Part shown: piece after piece, positions 25,011 to 34,305 of the stretch
Layout: each line of letters starts with the position of its first letter
Numbering within the stretch: the stretch's first letter is position 1
The notes under the pieces: model-generated
Database searches by the model: none
The model's input: only the letters and a program-made list of their open reading frames with translations
Told to the model about the DNA's origin: nothing
Source of the DNA: Kappaphycus alvarezii
Lineage: Eukaryota > Rhodophyta > Florideophyceae > Gigartinales > Solieriaceae
DNA: 64,000 nucleotides
Assembly: GCA_002205965.3 (NCBI GenBank)
Contig: NADL03000006.1
Coordinates: 248,001 to 312,000, forward strand
Reading direction: 5' to 3'
Position numbers and translations under genes: made by a program

Positions 25011-25189
25011 ACGCAAGCAGGGGGTTTTTTTATCATTAACAACTAAAAGTGACGAAAAGCAGTAATTATCTCGATTTTTCAGAGTCTTCTCTCTTTTAAA
25101 CTGAGGAGAACACTTCGTCAGAAGGGGTTGGACGTGCTCGAAATGTTTAGAAGCGCAGAAACACCAGCAAATTACCTTTCGTCTTTGCC

Positions 25190-26040
25190 GACGCACAGCT
25201 TTTTATGAGGCCTTCCGCCAACCTTATTTGACAAGCTTTCGAACAAACGCTTCCGCAAAAGCGCGCTAATGCTCTCCTTTTCCTCTTTACTGACGTTAGA
25301 ACCTGGATCCATCAAAGCTATAGCCACCTCCCACTTCATCTTTTCGCCTTGAAATAAAAGTTTTTGCTAAGATAACTTATGTCGATGAGCTGCGTTAGTT
25401 GCTAACATTTACTAGATGCGTTAGATGCTGGCAGACATTTTTCTTCGTATCGGGACTCCCTTGTTCAGTTTTGGTCTCCTTCAGTTTTTGGCTGCTTTAT
25501 TTCCCATTGGCCTCTGAAACTGCTTGGTAATTTCCATATCTATACCACCTGCTTCAAGTAGGTTAGTGTGGTCTGATACGAATTCGTACGAGCTGCCATG
25601 TTAAAAGGCTTTGCTATATGATACGCAGGATTACGATTGCAATCGTAAACATGGGATGCGAGGTGCTTCCGTCACTGTAGAGTAGCGATGCACATCTATG
25701 GAGATCTTCTTCAGTAGGATTTCCGGTATATTTCATCCTTTTCACGCTTCCTAAGCAACTTTTCAACTTCGTACATTCTCTACGGAGCATTTCCCAATGC
25801 TTTCCGCAAGCAGCATAAGAACGTCCGTCCCATCTTCTTGAATCTAGTGGTACTTTGTCCGGGTAGTACAAACGTCTCCCAGTTTGGAGCGGTCGATTAT
25901 AAAAACTTAGCGAATCTTCTGATACATTGTGGCGGACGTCATGAAAGATCCTACAGAGGATCTGTACAAGTCGCATATATATATGCAGCTCTTGAAGAGG
26001 CGAAATTTTCTTCTTCACTCCAAGATATGCACTTGCCACC
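25190..26040 (-). pseudogene. Myb/NAM-associated-like protein of the Harbinger element
   Basis: On the minus strand an open frame from about 26039 to 25614 carries YAACGKHWEMLRRECTKL and NPTEEDLHRCASLLYSD, the pattern of the trihelix/Myb-like protein encoded by PIF/Harbinger elements. Further on, after frame changes, comes RPMGNKAAKKLKETK (about 25510), the RP.GNKAAK motif of NAM-associated C-terminal domains, then MDPGSNVSKEEKESI and GGRPHKKLCV near 25200. In this superfamily such a protein binds the element ends and assists nuclear import of the transposase. At least two breaks lie between 25614 and 25440. Confidence 0.72.
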
Positions 26041-26366
26041 TTTGTAGGGCAAACTTCAGCGCATGTTGCGTCAGAAGCTTCAAAAGACTGGATCTGCGGT
26101 ATTTTCTGACGTTACATAGTGCAGAACAGGGAGTGTGCGTAGTGAGAGAGATGGATTTGTTCAAGGATGGCGCAGTTTGAAGTGGCCAAGCTTGCTTCTT
26201 CGAAACACTGTTATGTAGTGTACATTTTTTCCTTTTCCCGCCACATTTTGGGAAGTCTGTCCAAAGACATTTCTTTCGGCATCGATCCTGCAATTTACGC
26301 AGAGTTTTGGATTTTGAGCCAGCGATTGGGGCCTGTAATTTCTCAAAAGTCTTTCCAACCGTTGGA

Positions 26367-26399
26367 TTTTGGATTTCGGAAAGACGAATGGGGACGCCC
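26367..26399 (-). repeat. Right terminal inverted repeat of the Harbinger element
   Basis: The reverse complement begins GGGCGTCCCCATTCGTC and is followed outside by TAA. Confidence 0.75.
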
Positions 26400-26400
26400 T

Positions 26401-26500
26401 AAGGGGGGTATGTTTTGGGTTATTTTCATACATGGAAGATGTGGTCGGTTATATCCACTCTGCTAATGCGTTATGCGGAATAATTCGTCACTGATGGGTA
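26401..26500 (+). repeat. TIR-like repeat, subtype a
   Basis: GGGGGGTATGTTTTGGGTTA is followed by GATGTGGTCGGTTATATCCA and GCTAATGCG. It aligns over about 110 bp with 27884-27990. It begins immediately after the TAA flank of the Harbinger element. Confidence 0.6.
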
Positions 26501-26589
26501 ACACTACATGACCTTCCTTATAGGGCCCGGCTCAATGGCAACGAGTAGGCATGCCGCGTTAGACATTACGGCCGCGACAGCGTGGCTTT

Positions 26590-26665
26590 GGGTAAGTTAG
26601 GGTGCTTTAATGTTTGAAAAGATGTGGCCGGTTGGGCCTGGAATATCTTAGAGGGCTACGCGGTG
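26590..26665 (+). repeat. TIR-like repeat, subtype b
   Basis: TTAGGGTGCTTTAATGTTTG, then AAAAGATGTGGCCGG and GGGCCTGGAATATC, match the minus strand of 17778-17877. Confidence 0.5.
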
Positions 26666-27330
26666 ATGGAAAGTCCTATTTTCCAGCAAAATACCTGATA
26701 TTTTTAGAATTAGACACATACTGTAGATTACATTAGCATGCCCAGACGGTCAGTGAAAGATACTGTACTTCCTACAGTAGTTGCGGTAGCTGCTGACAAA
26801 GAATCATGCGAACATAGCTCAAATTGTTGCTTAATTAGTTATTTCTTTTGTACTGTATGCTGTCAGTTGGTACACTGTGAGTCATCAGTGGGTTCACAGT
26901 ATACACATCAACTGAGTACCTTTGATTAAGAACTTTACAGTATAAAGAGGTGGTGGGTACCGCACTTTCCCCCTGCACCACCACCAACAACATCATCAAC
27001 AAAAACACTCAGATACCCGATAGAAACTCCCCGAAGTCAGCCGTAAGCTGAACATCATCACCTTAAGCACGTAGGTAGCGTGCCCCCTCAGCAATAGAGC
27101 TCGTTGTAGCTCTAGTTGGTCCTCAATTCGTCCCCCGCTTGAAGAGGGGGCGAAACCACAGATATTTCATAAGTAATGGGTTAATAGAGAGTTAATGCAA
27201 AAATAGAATTCTGCAAAATTCAGAAATATGTAGTATGATAAATTGCAGACTAATATTTCTGAAATTTATTTCTGAAATTTAAAATCCCGTTTACGTATTG
27301 ACAAACAATACAGACAAATAAAAGCATTAG
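26666..27330. other. Unassigned, with two small hairpins
   Basis: No gene recognised. Small hairpins occur near 27097 (AGAGCT, loop, AGCTCT) and near 27133 (CCCCC, loop, GGGGG). A repetitive CACCACCACC/AACAACATCATC run lies near 26980. Confidence 0.35.
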
Positions 27331-27334
27331 TTTG

Positions 27335-27883
27335 TTATCCGAGCTTTTCGGGTGTCGATGGCCCTTCCAGGAGCGACGTGCTGGGTGTATTGCGCCCCCT
27401 GCCCGCGTCTCCAAAGCACAAATTGATTCCCTGTGTTTTATTCTGTGGCCCAAGTACTATTGCCCAGCCCCGCTCTTCCTCCCGAACACACCATGCCCGA
27501 GGACCCACTGCCCGGAAACTCTCGACGTGTTCGGAGAACATCTCATGCATAGCGCACATGGGCCAGAACGCATTACAAGGTATGATTTTCAGGGTTCACT
27601 GCTAGACTCGCACATGGCTAAGAGAGCCATTACGTTGTCCTGTAGTTTCGCCAGGCCGGTCAAATCTTACCAGGCTGGACGTCCGCGCCATCGAAAGCAG
27701 TGGGGGCATAGACTACTTCGACGCCACCTGCGTGAACTCTCCCGCTCTTGCGAACAGAGTAGTCCTTACTCTTAACCCGCTGACATCCCTGAGTGCGGCA
27801 GGGACTTCGAAACTCAGAAAGTACAAGGACTTTATCGCCCGCTCCACGCGATCCAGGCTCGCACCAATCCCTACATCCACACT
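27335..27883 (+). mobile_element. 3' coding end of a retroelement: zinc finger plus restriction-like endonuclease domain
   Basis: The plus strand reads a Cys/His cluster (CPETLDVFGEHLMH, about 27510; the expected second pair includes a Ser), then HGPERITRYDFQ. After a frame change it reads ESSGGIDYFDATCVNSPALA (about 27694) and LTSLSAAGTSKLRKYKDFIA (about 27781). A C-x2-C..H..C finger followed by a (V/F)DxTxxxP motif and an A.KL.KY helix is the layout of the PD-(D/E)XK endonuclease tail of site-specific non-LTR and related retroelements. Only this 3' part is present. Similar tails occur at 28.4-29.1 kb (-), 13.2 kb (-) and 57.5 kb (-). Confidence 0.6.
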
Positions 27884-27990
27884 TGGGGGGGAATTTTTGG
27901 GTTATTTTAATGCATGAGAGATGTGGTTGGTTATATCCACGCCGCTAATGCGGTTTGCACGATAAGTCGTCACTTGGGGGGTGCATCATG
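27884..27990 (+). repeat. TIR-like repeat, subtype a
   Basis: It begins GGGGGGGAATTTTTGGG, then TTATTTTAATGCATGAGAG and GGTTATATCCACGCCGC. It aligns with 26401-26500. The 11-mer CACTTGGGGGG flanks its first 80 bases (27880 and 27971). Confidence 0.6.
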
Positions 27991-28090
27991 AACTTCCCCG
28001 CTAGCAGTGCCGCCCGTCAACGGCTATAGCTGCACTAATACCTAGTCTACGTTGCACTGATGCCCACTCCACCGCATTCCACTGGGCTCC

Positions 28091-28200
28091 GACGACTGGA
28101 ACCATCCACCAATCAACATTTGGAACGACTTGGTCTAATGCCCTCCAACGACTGTAACCGTCCACAAATCAACCACTGGAACGGCTGGCCGATGTCAGGG
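28091..28200. repeat. Two-unit tandem repeat, period 56 bp
   Basis: ACGACTGGAACCATCCACC at 28092 recurs as ACGACTGTAACCGTCCACA at 28148, with AATCAAC and TGGAACG(A/G)CT shared downstream. The units are diverged. Confidence 0.65.
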
Positions 28201-28384
28201 GGATGAAAATTACTGAATTTCAAATCGATTTCTCTAGTTTCGCAAGTGCCTGTGCGGCGCTATTACCTGGCCAATTCTTCTGGCCAAAACCTGTGCGCGA
28301 CTGTACTGTACTTGGGTACCATACCCTACCCTGCTTGCTTGTCCGCAAATTGCTGTGTGGTGGTAAATCTTTATGGGTTGTACA

Positions 28385-29080
28385 ATGTCGCACAGAAGCG
28401 TGCGGAGGGTATTCATAAATTAACTACGGATGCGGGCGGCGGGTAGAAACCTTTCGCGCCTGAATTATTTGGAGACTAAATGCAAAACGGGTAACGAAGT
28501 CACGGAGCTCCTGCTGAGGGGAGGAACCGCGACGGGAAGCAGCGAAGGAAGCAAGGCGGCGGAAAAATCCCTTGCCGTCGTCGCCCAAGGCTCCATAGAT
28601 ATCAATCCCGACGGGGAGAGGAGGATATCGTTTTGGTTGCAGTAAGTGCCGTGATGACGATGTTTCTCGCACTCTGCGAGTGTTGTGCAGCGCCTGCGGA
28701 AACCGTACTTGGCGAAATGTGGCGGAGTGCGGGGGTGGGCAACAGTAACGTCGACGGCGATATCTGTACTGTGAAATCCGTTTGCAGCAGGTATGTAAAT
28801 GTCCATTCGTAGCGCGGGGGACTCCGAATGCCTAGATGAGTTGGGAACCTGTAGAGGAGCGGATGTTCGACGAGAGAGACGATCCCAACTTCCTTGCAGT
28901 AGCGGGCAAGAAAGTTGCGGAGGATGTGATGAAGACTAGTCATTCCGTCTTCGTATTTGCAGGTCAACGAGTGTTGACCACTTGGATTTAAGACGGGTGC
29001 GATGTCGGCCGAGCGGCGGGAGCAGACTGGACAGCGTGTAAATCCAGGGAATAGCGCGATGCCGAGACGTATAGCCAGAG
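28385..29080 (-). mobile_element. 3' coding end of a retroelement with zinc finger and restriction-like endonuclease
   Basis: Minus strand, from about 29080: LAIRLGIALFPGFTRCPVC, then a His (GQHSLTC) giving a C-x2-C..H-x4-C finger, then MTSLHHILRNFLARYCKEVG. After a frame change comes DIYIPAANGFHSTDIAVDVT, followed by VAHPRTPP. This is a typical PD-(D/E)XK core (D..D.T). It ends with FAASRRGSSPQQELRDFVTR and FAFSLQI near 28440. The 5' part with reverse transcriptase is absent. It is the best preserved of four tails in the window and identifies what the 13.2 kb repeat is. Confidence 0.65.
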
Positions 29081-29287
29081 CGACTTTTCACGTAGAAGAA
29101 TACATGTACGTACCGCGGTGGGGGTGAGGAAGCGAAGGGAAAACAGACGAGGCGGAAGATGTGCACACAGAGAGGGTCCGTGTGTACGTCGTTGGCTGCC
29201 GCGGACGAGAACAACCTATCAGATTCGATAGCATGAGTTCAGTTGTGATCGCAGACTGGAGCCTTTCGCCGGGGACCGGCGATGAAC

Positions 29288-29318
29288 AAGAAAGAAGTTT
29301 AATGCGTTCAGTATCTAC
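29288..29318 (+). repeat. 31-bp direct repeat, left copy
   Basis: AAGAAAGAAGTTTAATGCG followed by TTCAGTATCTAC. The same sequence with one change lies at 31169-31199, so the pair brackets the DDE transposase relic. Confidence 0.8.
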
Positions 29319-29499
29319 TAGGTCCCTCTCCCAAATACTGAGTGATTCTTTAATGACTTCGTACCTGAAAAATAACTAAGAAAAAAGGTATGGTAGTCAA
29401 GCACAGTATACGGAGAAGAAAAAATTGAAAATTCACTCATTGATATTTTTTGAATAAATTGATTTCCTAAATGACTGAGTAAGGTTTTCAAGAACAAAA

Positions 29500-30880
29500 T
29501 CAATTATTTTTATTCAAATAATTACTCAGATTTGACCTCTCGGTCATTAAACTCAACATTGCGGAACTGTAATTCAATCTTCTACGAAGTTTCGTGCAGT
29601 ATCGCTCCTGCACACGGCGGCGCTTGCGGCAGATTTCCTCACCGATCGAATAAAACCTCTTTTTCACTCGCTTGTGCTGCGTCGCATCCTCTGACCGCAG
29701 ATGATGCATTTGAATGTGGATATTAGTCAGAGCAGCACAAAGCTTAAAACTAAACGGTATCGATCCTCCTTCCAGCGCCACTTGCTCCCAATCACACCCC
29801 ACAACATAGAAAGCCTCCAAAAAATTTCGCCAATGAACCTATCTGATTCAATTTGAACGTTCCTAACCTCCTTTTTCCGAGACAAAGCACCATTTCTCGG
29901 CTTATTCTTTGGCAAAATAGCCCTCGTAATCTTCGCAGCCCCTTGATATAATTTGTCCATCAACACAGCCCACAGACTCAGATACCCACCAGAAAGCGGT
30001 CCAATATCTTGATTACTACGGTCTGCAGAGGTCCTTTTCAAAGCAGATCTATGAAATTCTACGTTGCGCTGGAATATTTCAAGATCCGAAACAAACCCTG
30101 GTACTGCTTGGTACAATTAGCCGCGAGCCAATTGGAAAGCACTCTAACCTCCACTTTGTAGCAGTTCAACTTGTGCTTCCCACTGAAGTACACTTTTCCT
30201 TCCTACATGTTCCCGCTCGGGCGGTTTGCTTGTTAAAAAGTTCCATCCGTCACATGTCTTGCTGCTGGGAAGTGCTTGAACCGCTTCCAATCCATGAGTA
30301 AATCTCCAGGCTGAAATAGGGACATATTGCGTTCCACCAGGCCTCCATACAGGGACCAACCCAGCATGTCAATAAACTTTCACCATTTCAGATGTTGGGC
30401 GCTTCAAGCTGAAAACCTATGCAATAATTTCCCATGCTCCTCCATACTTGAGGGAGTAAGCTTCATGAGAAGCATATCCTTTCCACTGTACTTCGATTTT
30501 CGACCCGGCCCTACGTTTCAGTTTTCGTTGACCATGTCCGAGATGGTGCTCCGTACTGTTCCGGATTCTGATGCATCAAAGTTTGTCATGTCGTGAATTG
30601 CTTTAGACTCTCCTGCTTCATAAAAGACGTCGAAGAGTGGGCAAGAAGAGGTAGATTCTTCATCTGTGGGAGTACCGTCAGAGTCACTGAAATCTTGAGT
30701 TGAGTGTTGCGCTCAACAGCCACATCGGCGAGGATTTGAAGGGCATTTGTGGCATGATTTGGCTGGGCACTGTGGCGGGGCGTTTTGTGAGGGTGGACTG
30801 GGACTGGGATTGTGCTGCCATGATTCCTGCAGTTGGTGCAGGCGATAAATGAAGAGTGTCTGTGATAATGCTGCATTTAA
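29500..30880 (-). pseudogene. DDE superfamily endonuclease-type transposase (PIF/Harbinger- or ISL2EU-like), decayed
   Basis: Read down the minus strand: MTNFDASESGTVRSTISDMV (about 30598), then KYSGKDMLLMKLTPSS, the typical N-terminal segment. Next comes VYFSGKHKLNCYKVEVRVL (about 30180), where the family has K.YFSGKH...YK.E. Then VPGFVSDLEIFQRN (about 30100) with the second catalytic Asp, DKLYQGAAKITRAILPK, FIGEIFWRLSMLWGV (the block with the catalytic Glu) and LTNIHIQMHHLRSED. The length is close to the family's 400-450 codons. Frame changes near 30150 and 29790 and several stops show it is dead. A 31-bp direct repeat lies outside both ends. Confidence 0.75.
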
Positions 30881-31168
30881 AACGGTTTTACCGTTGGATG
30901 GGGCAATCTTTTTGCAGTGACTACGTCATTTCCAAATTGACCGCGTTTTTCTGTATGAATTGTATTCATTGTGTATTCATTTGGGTGCCGGTATCCCATG
31001 ATTTGTGTGAGTAAATGATTTATCATATTTCGTCTTAATTATCTTTTTTATTGAAGTTCATTACCTTATGAGTAAACCTATTTCTCGAGACGACCTTGTT
31101 GCGCAGAAACTATTGGCTCTTTCAGAATGCCCGCCTCATTGATAAAGGGGTCTACTGTGGACTAAAGA

Positions 31169-31199
31169 AAGAAAGAAGTTTAATGTGTTCAGTATCTAC
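31169..31199 (+). repeat. 31-bp direct repeat, right copy
   Basis: AAGAAAGAAGTTTAATGTG followed by TTCAGTATCTAC, 30 of 31 bases as at 29288. Between the two copies the inner edges resemble each other inverted: AGGTCCCTCTCCCAA on the left, AGACCCCTTTATCAA in reverse complement on the right. They may be weak terminal inverted repeats. Confidence 0.7.
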
Positions 31200-32749
31200 A
31201 GGGGACTGCGCACGTCCTAACTATACGGTTAAGATCTAACAACGCTCGAAAAAGCCGTAGCTGTAAGAGACGAAGACAGCTGCGGGTGGCGGAAGGATAA
31301 GAGCGAGAAGGCGGACCGCAAATTGCTGCCTTTTTCGATACTGCGCCACACTCGTTTTCACAGTACAATCAGCAAAAAATGTATTTTTCGGCGAAACGAC
31401 GACCCTGACCTCTTCCGCAAACAACGAGAACCCCGCATTCCTCACGAAACCGAAAACATTCAACCCGTCCGCAGTCGTTCGACACTTTGGGCAGTCTGAC
31501 GCCGTCTCCAATGTTTTGCCGTCCTGTAGTGCAAATCAACACCAACGTATATTTTCTGGCGTCGATGCGGTCACGGACCGTGACCTCTTCCGCGTAACGA
31601 AAACCCTGTACTCTTTCCCGAAACGGAGAAAGAAACATACAAAAATTGAACCGGTACCCAGCCGATCAACCACTCCGGTCATGGCAACCGCCGACGCCGC
31701 TTTCTCTTTAAATCCTGGTTGGTTGAGCGCTCGCCGAGCTGAGCGTGTCGGTTCGCTGTCCTGTGCGACCCAGCCACGTGCAAAATGGGCAACCCAGCCG
31801 CGCGTACAATTGGCGGTCGGCTGGGTCGCACGACGGCGGTAGACCCGGAAATCTCCGAATTTTCTTCTGTTTTCGGAGAAACCCTTTTGCACAACGTCTG
31901 GAAACATCTAATGCATAAACATTCGATGTGCGCTGGCATTTTAATTTTTGAGGCTGAGTGCAGCCGACGATTCAACTGCGGCCGCTGAACATCTCGCGGC
32001 TTTTGAAAGGGGGCTATACTCGGGGCTTATATTAAGGGATGAATTTTGATCGTACTTTGATTTACCCCGACATGGTCAGTACACTTATGCAGCGTCGAGC
32101 AAAGATTTGAAGTATTAAAAGGGCAGCAAGGACAGAGAGGAGATTCGTGAAATCGATCTTGCGGGTGGAAGACAGCAGCTGGGTGGTTGATCTCGGATAT
32201 GAGAAAGGGGAATCAAGCAAATCAACGTAATGGAAAACAGGTCAACACGTGTGCTACCGGGTCGTGTGTGGACCACTGCAACCAAAAAAAACTGTCGTCA
32301 TTGGCCAAAGGATCGATCCTTTCGCAGCAAGGAGTATGGCGGGGGCCTACGTCCGTAAAGAACAAGAACATGATCCATCGTGGCACAGGAGAGAAGACTA
32401 CCAAGAGCAGACGCGGAGTCAACAATTGTTGATTGCCTGGACACAAGGAGCTTCATACATCTTTGTGTCATTGCTTCAGTTTAACCGTCTGTTCGATCTA
32501 TGACGAGCATTTGCGTAACCGCTCAAAAAGGGTGGAATTTTTACAAACGATGTGGATGTTCCATATCGTTCCGTACCGGCACGTACAATCAAACTGCTTA
32601 CTTCTTGCAGTGAATCACCCTTCACTGAGAACTCTCCACTACGCTCCCCAAACTGCCGTGACTCGTCAACAGAGTGATCAAAGGAAAGGAGGCGGTAGTT
32701 TGCTTCGCGGGGCGGCAAATGTCCTGGAGGGTACGCGGCATGTTTCAAT
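31200..32749. other. Unassigned region
   Basis: Overlapping short open frames occur on both strands, none with a motif I recognise. GC content rises near 31.7-31.9 kb around a strong inverted repeat. No RNA gene is visible. Confidence 0.35.
31763..31831. repeat. 13-bp perfect inverted repeat with 43-bp spacer
   Basis: GTGCGACCCAGCC at 31763-31775 is the exact reverse complement of 31819-31831. A further CCCAGCCGCGCG lies in the spacer. It could form a strong hairpin or mark the ends of a very small element. Confidence 0.8.
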
Positions 32750-33160
32750 CTTTCTTCCCCGGATCAATCTATTCTAACTCAACTCCACTCCATGCCCCGT
32801 TGCGCTGCATTCCCACAACTAAGTCTCATTTTCAGCCCCTATTCGAACCCCCCTACCGCAACCCGTCCTTCAAAACCAATCCCATTCCATTCTAACCTGC
32901 CCCGCTCCTTGAACCCACCTCCGTGCCGATCAATTCTGCGCGCCCCCTTCCGAGTTCATCTTTCTCCCCTTTTCTCACTAAGCCACCCTATCTTACCTCG
33001 CACCCCTTCACCCTCTAATCATCTTCCACCCACTTCACAACCCTCCCAACTCCCTGTATCCCTCGCACCCACCCAACTGCTCTTTCAATGAATGTGCCCC
33101 TTCAGGTAGCATTCAACCATTGTTGCACCGCTGCTCCCACCAACCTCGCATCCATCCCAC
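32750..33160 (+). promoter_or_regulatory. C-rich leader before the disrupted host ORF
   Basis: The plus strand is C/T-rich, with many CCC, CCACCC and TCCC runs, as before the kinase gene. It suggests that a host transcription unit starts near 33.1 kb and is read to the right. Confidence 0.35.
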
Positions 33161-33537
33161 TATGCCGCCCAACACCTTTTATATGCTCGTCTCAAACATC
33201 CCACACTTTATCCCGCCCGTTTTGGGGACGTCTGTGTTTTGGTTCATGTCTCGTGCCCGTCCCCAGAGGTGCATAGGGTGTGCATGCAATGGAAGCCGAG
33301 ACTAAGCATTGCAATGTCCCTGGTTTGAACACGTGTGGCATTCCAATGCTGAGCCTCTATTCCATTCATTCACACTGTACGCACCTCGCGACGGAGTGCA
33401 GAGATGTGCAAAACCGTTTCGTTCGTTTTTGTGATGTTTTGTCTTGTAAGTTCGGGTTTCGCCCCTAGGACCTGGGAACTGTCGCGAAGAAGAGTCGCGG
33501 TAACGTCGATCCGTCGTGAAACTATCAAGTGGATATT

Positions 33538-33820
33538 ATGCAATGGCTGAGCGTAAAGCTATGGGCGTGGCTTTACGCATGGGGAGGGCATGATACCCTT
33601 GATGTATTTTGGAAGGGGTTTGTCAGGCGGGCTCGAGAAAACATTCGATCGAAGGAGAGTTATTTGACTGGGTTTTAGCAGGGCTGGTGTCTGAAGATGG
33701 GTTTGCTGGCTTGAACAAGTTTTGGGAAGGTGGTGGGGGGTTTGCTTGTAGTGTGTTTATGTATACAATTTGTACGATGGTGGGTGTGGCGATTCGGTCT
33801 GGAGGTGTGGCAAGGGATTT
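33538..33820 (+). pseudogene. Host ORF, 5' part, interrupted by the gypsy array
   Basis: ATG 33538 opens a 47-codon frame (MQWLSVKLWAWLYAWGGHD). After a one-base frame change near 33650 the reading continues as GELFDWVLAGLVSEDGF, a hydrophobic stretch (FACSVFMYTICTMVGVAI) and GGVARDF, where the retrotransposon begins. The same frame resumes after the array at 56721. The region holds a possible membrane segment. I do not recognise the protein family. A 9-bp inverted repeat (GCGTAAAGC) lies at 33551-33578. Upstream exons in the 33.1-33.5 kb region are possible. Confidence 0.4.
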
Positions 33821-34190
33821 TGTAATACAGGAAATGGTCCTCCCCTCATTTAATACAGGAAATGGTCCTCCCTTCACGTAATACAGGAAATGGTCCTCCC
33901 TTCACGTAAGACAGGAAATGGTCCTCCCCTCGTGTAATCCAGCAACCTACAACGATCCCGCCCTAACTTCTCCAACCGTCATTTCCAAATTTACTTCCAT
34001 TTTATCTAGATATTTTTATACTGTATTTAACCCTCTGAATCGACCCCGAATCAAGTCCCTTTTCCCTTTTAGCTTACCTCCTCCTCCAAATTCGCCTTTT
34101 TTTGAGAAGAAGGGCGCAAATGCACTATTGCAAAATCCCTTGCAGATTTATTTTACCTATTCCTAATCTATAGAACCTGCCCCGGGAGCC

Positions 34191-34198
34191 TATTTAAA
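34191..34198 (+). promoter_or_regulatory. TATA-like box for the LTR ORF
   Basis: TATTTAAA about 115 bp upstream of the ATG at 34306, followed by C-rich leader sequence. It is present in all four LTRs (41312, 48426 and 55546 regions). Confidence 0.45.
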
Positions 34199-34305
34199 CC
34201 CCTTTATTCTAAGTTCCAAATGCCCCCGATCATTTTACTCATCACCCCTCTCCCCCACACACCCAAAACACCCCATTTGCCTCCTGTTCCCCAACGTCTA
34301 TCACA

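Larger units (their letters stand above)
23535..26399. mobile_element. PIF/Harbinger DNA transposon with terminal inverted repeats
   Basis: The left end GGGCGTCCCTACTCG, followed by CTTTCCAAAATCCA, matches the reverse complement of the right end, GGGCGTCCCCATTCG followed by CTTTCCGAAATCCA. This gives a terminal inverted repeat of about 33 bp with a few mismatches. The right flank is TAA and the left flank CAA, compatible with the 3-bp TAA target duplication typical of PIF/Harbinger after one change. Inside are a transposase on the plus strand and a Myb/NAM-like protein on the minus strand, arranged convergently. Both genes carry breaks, so the element is not autonomous now. Confidence 0.82.

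Noticed and set aside
33821-33950. Regular 28-bp repeats looked CRISPR-like.
   Set aside because: The units are directly adjacent without unique spacers and form the start of an LTR in a eukaryotic element.
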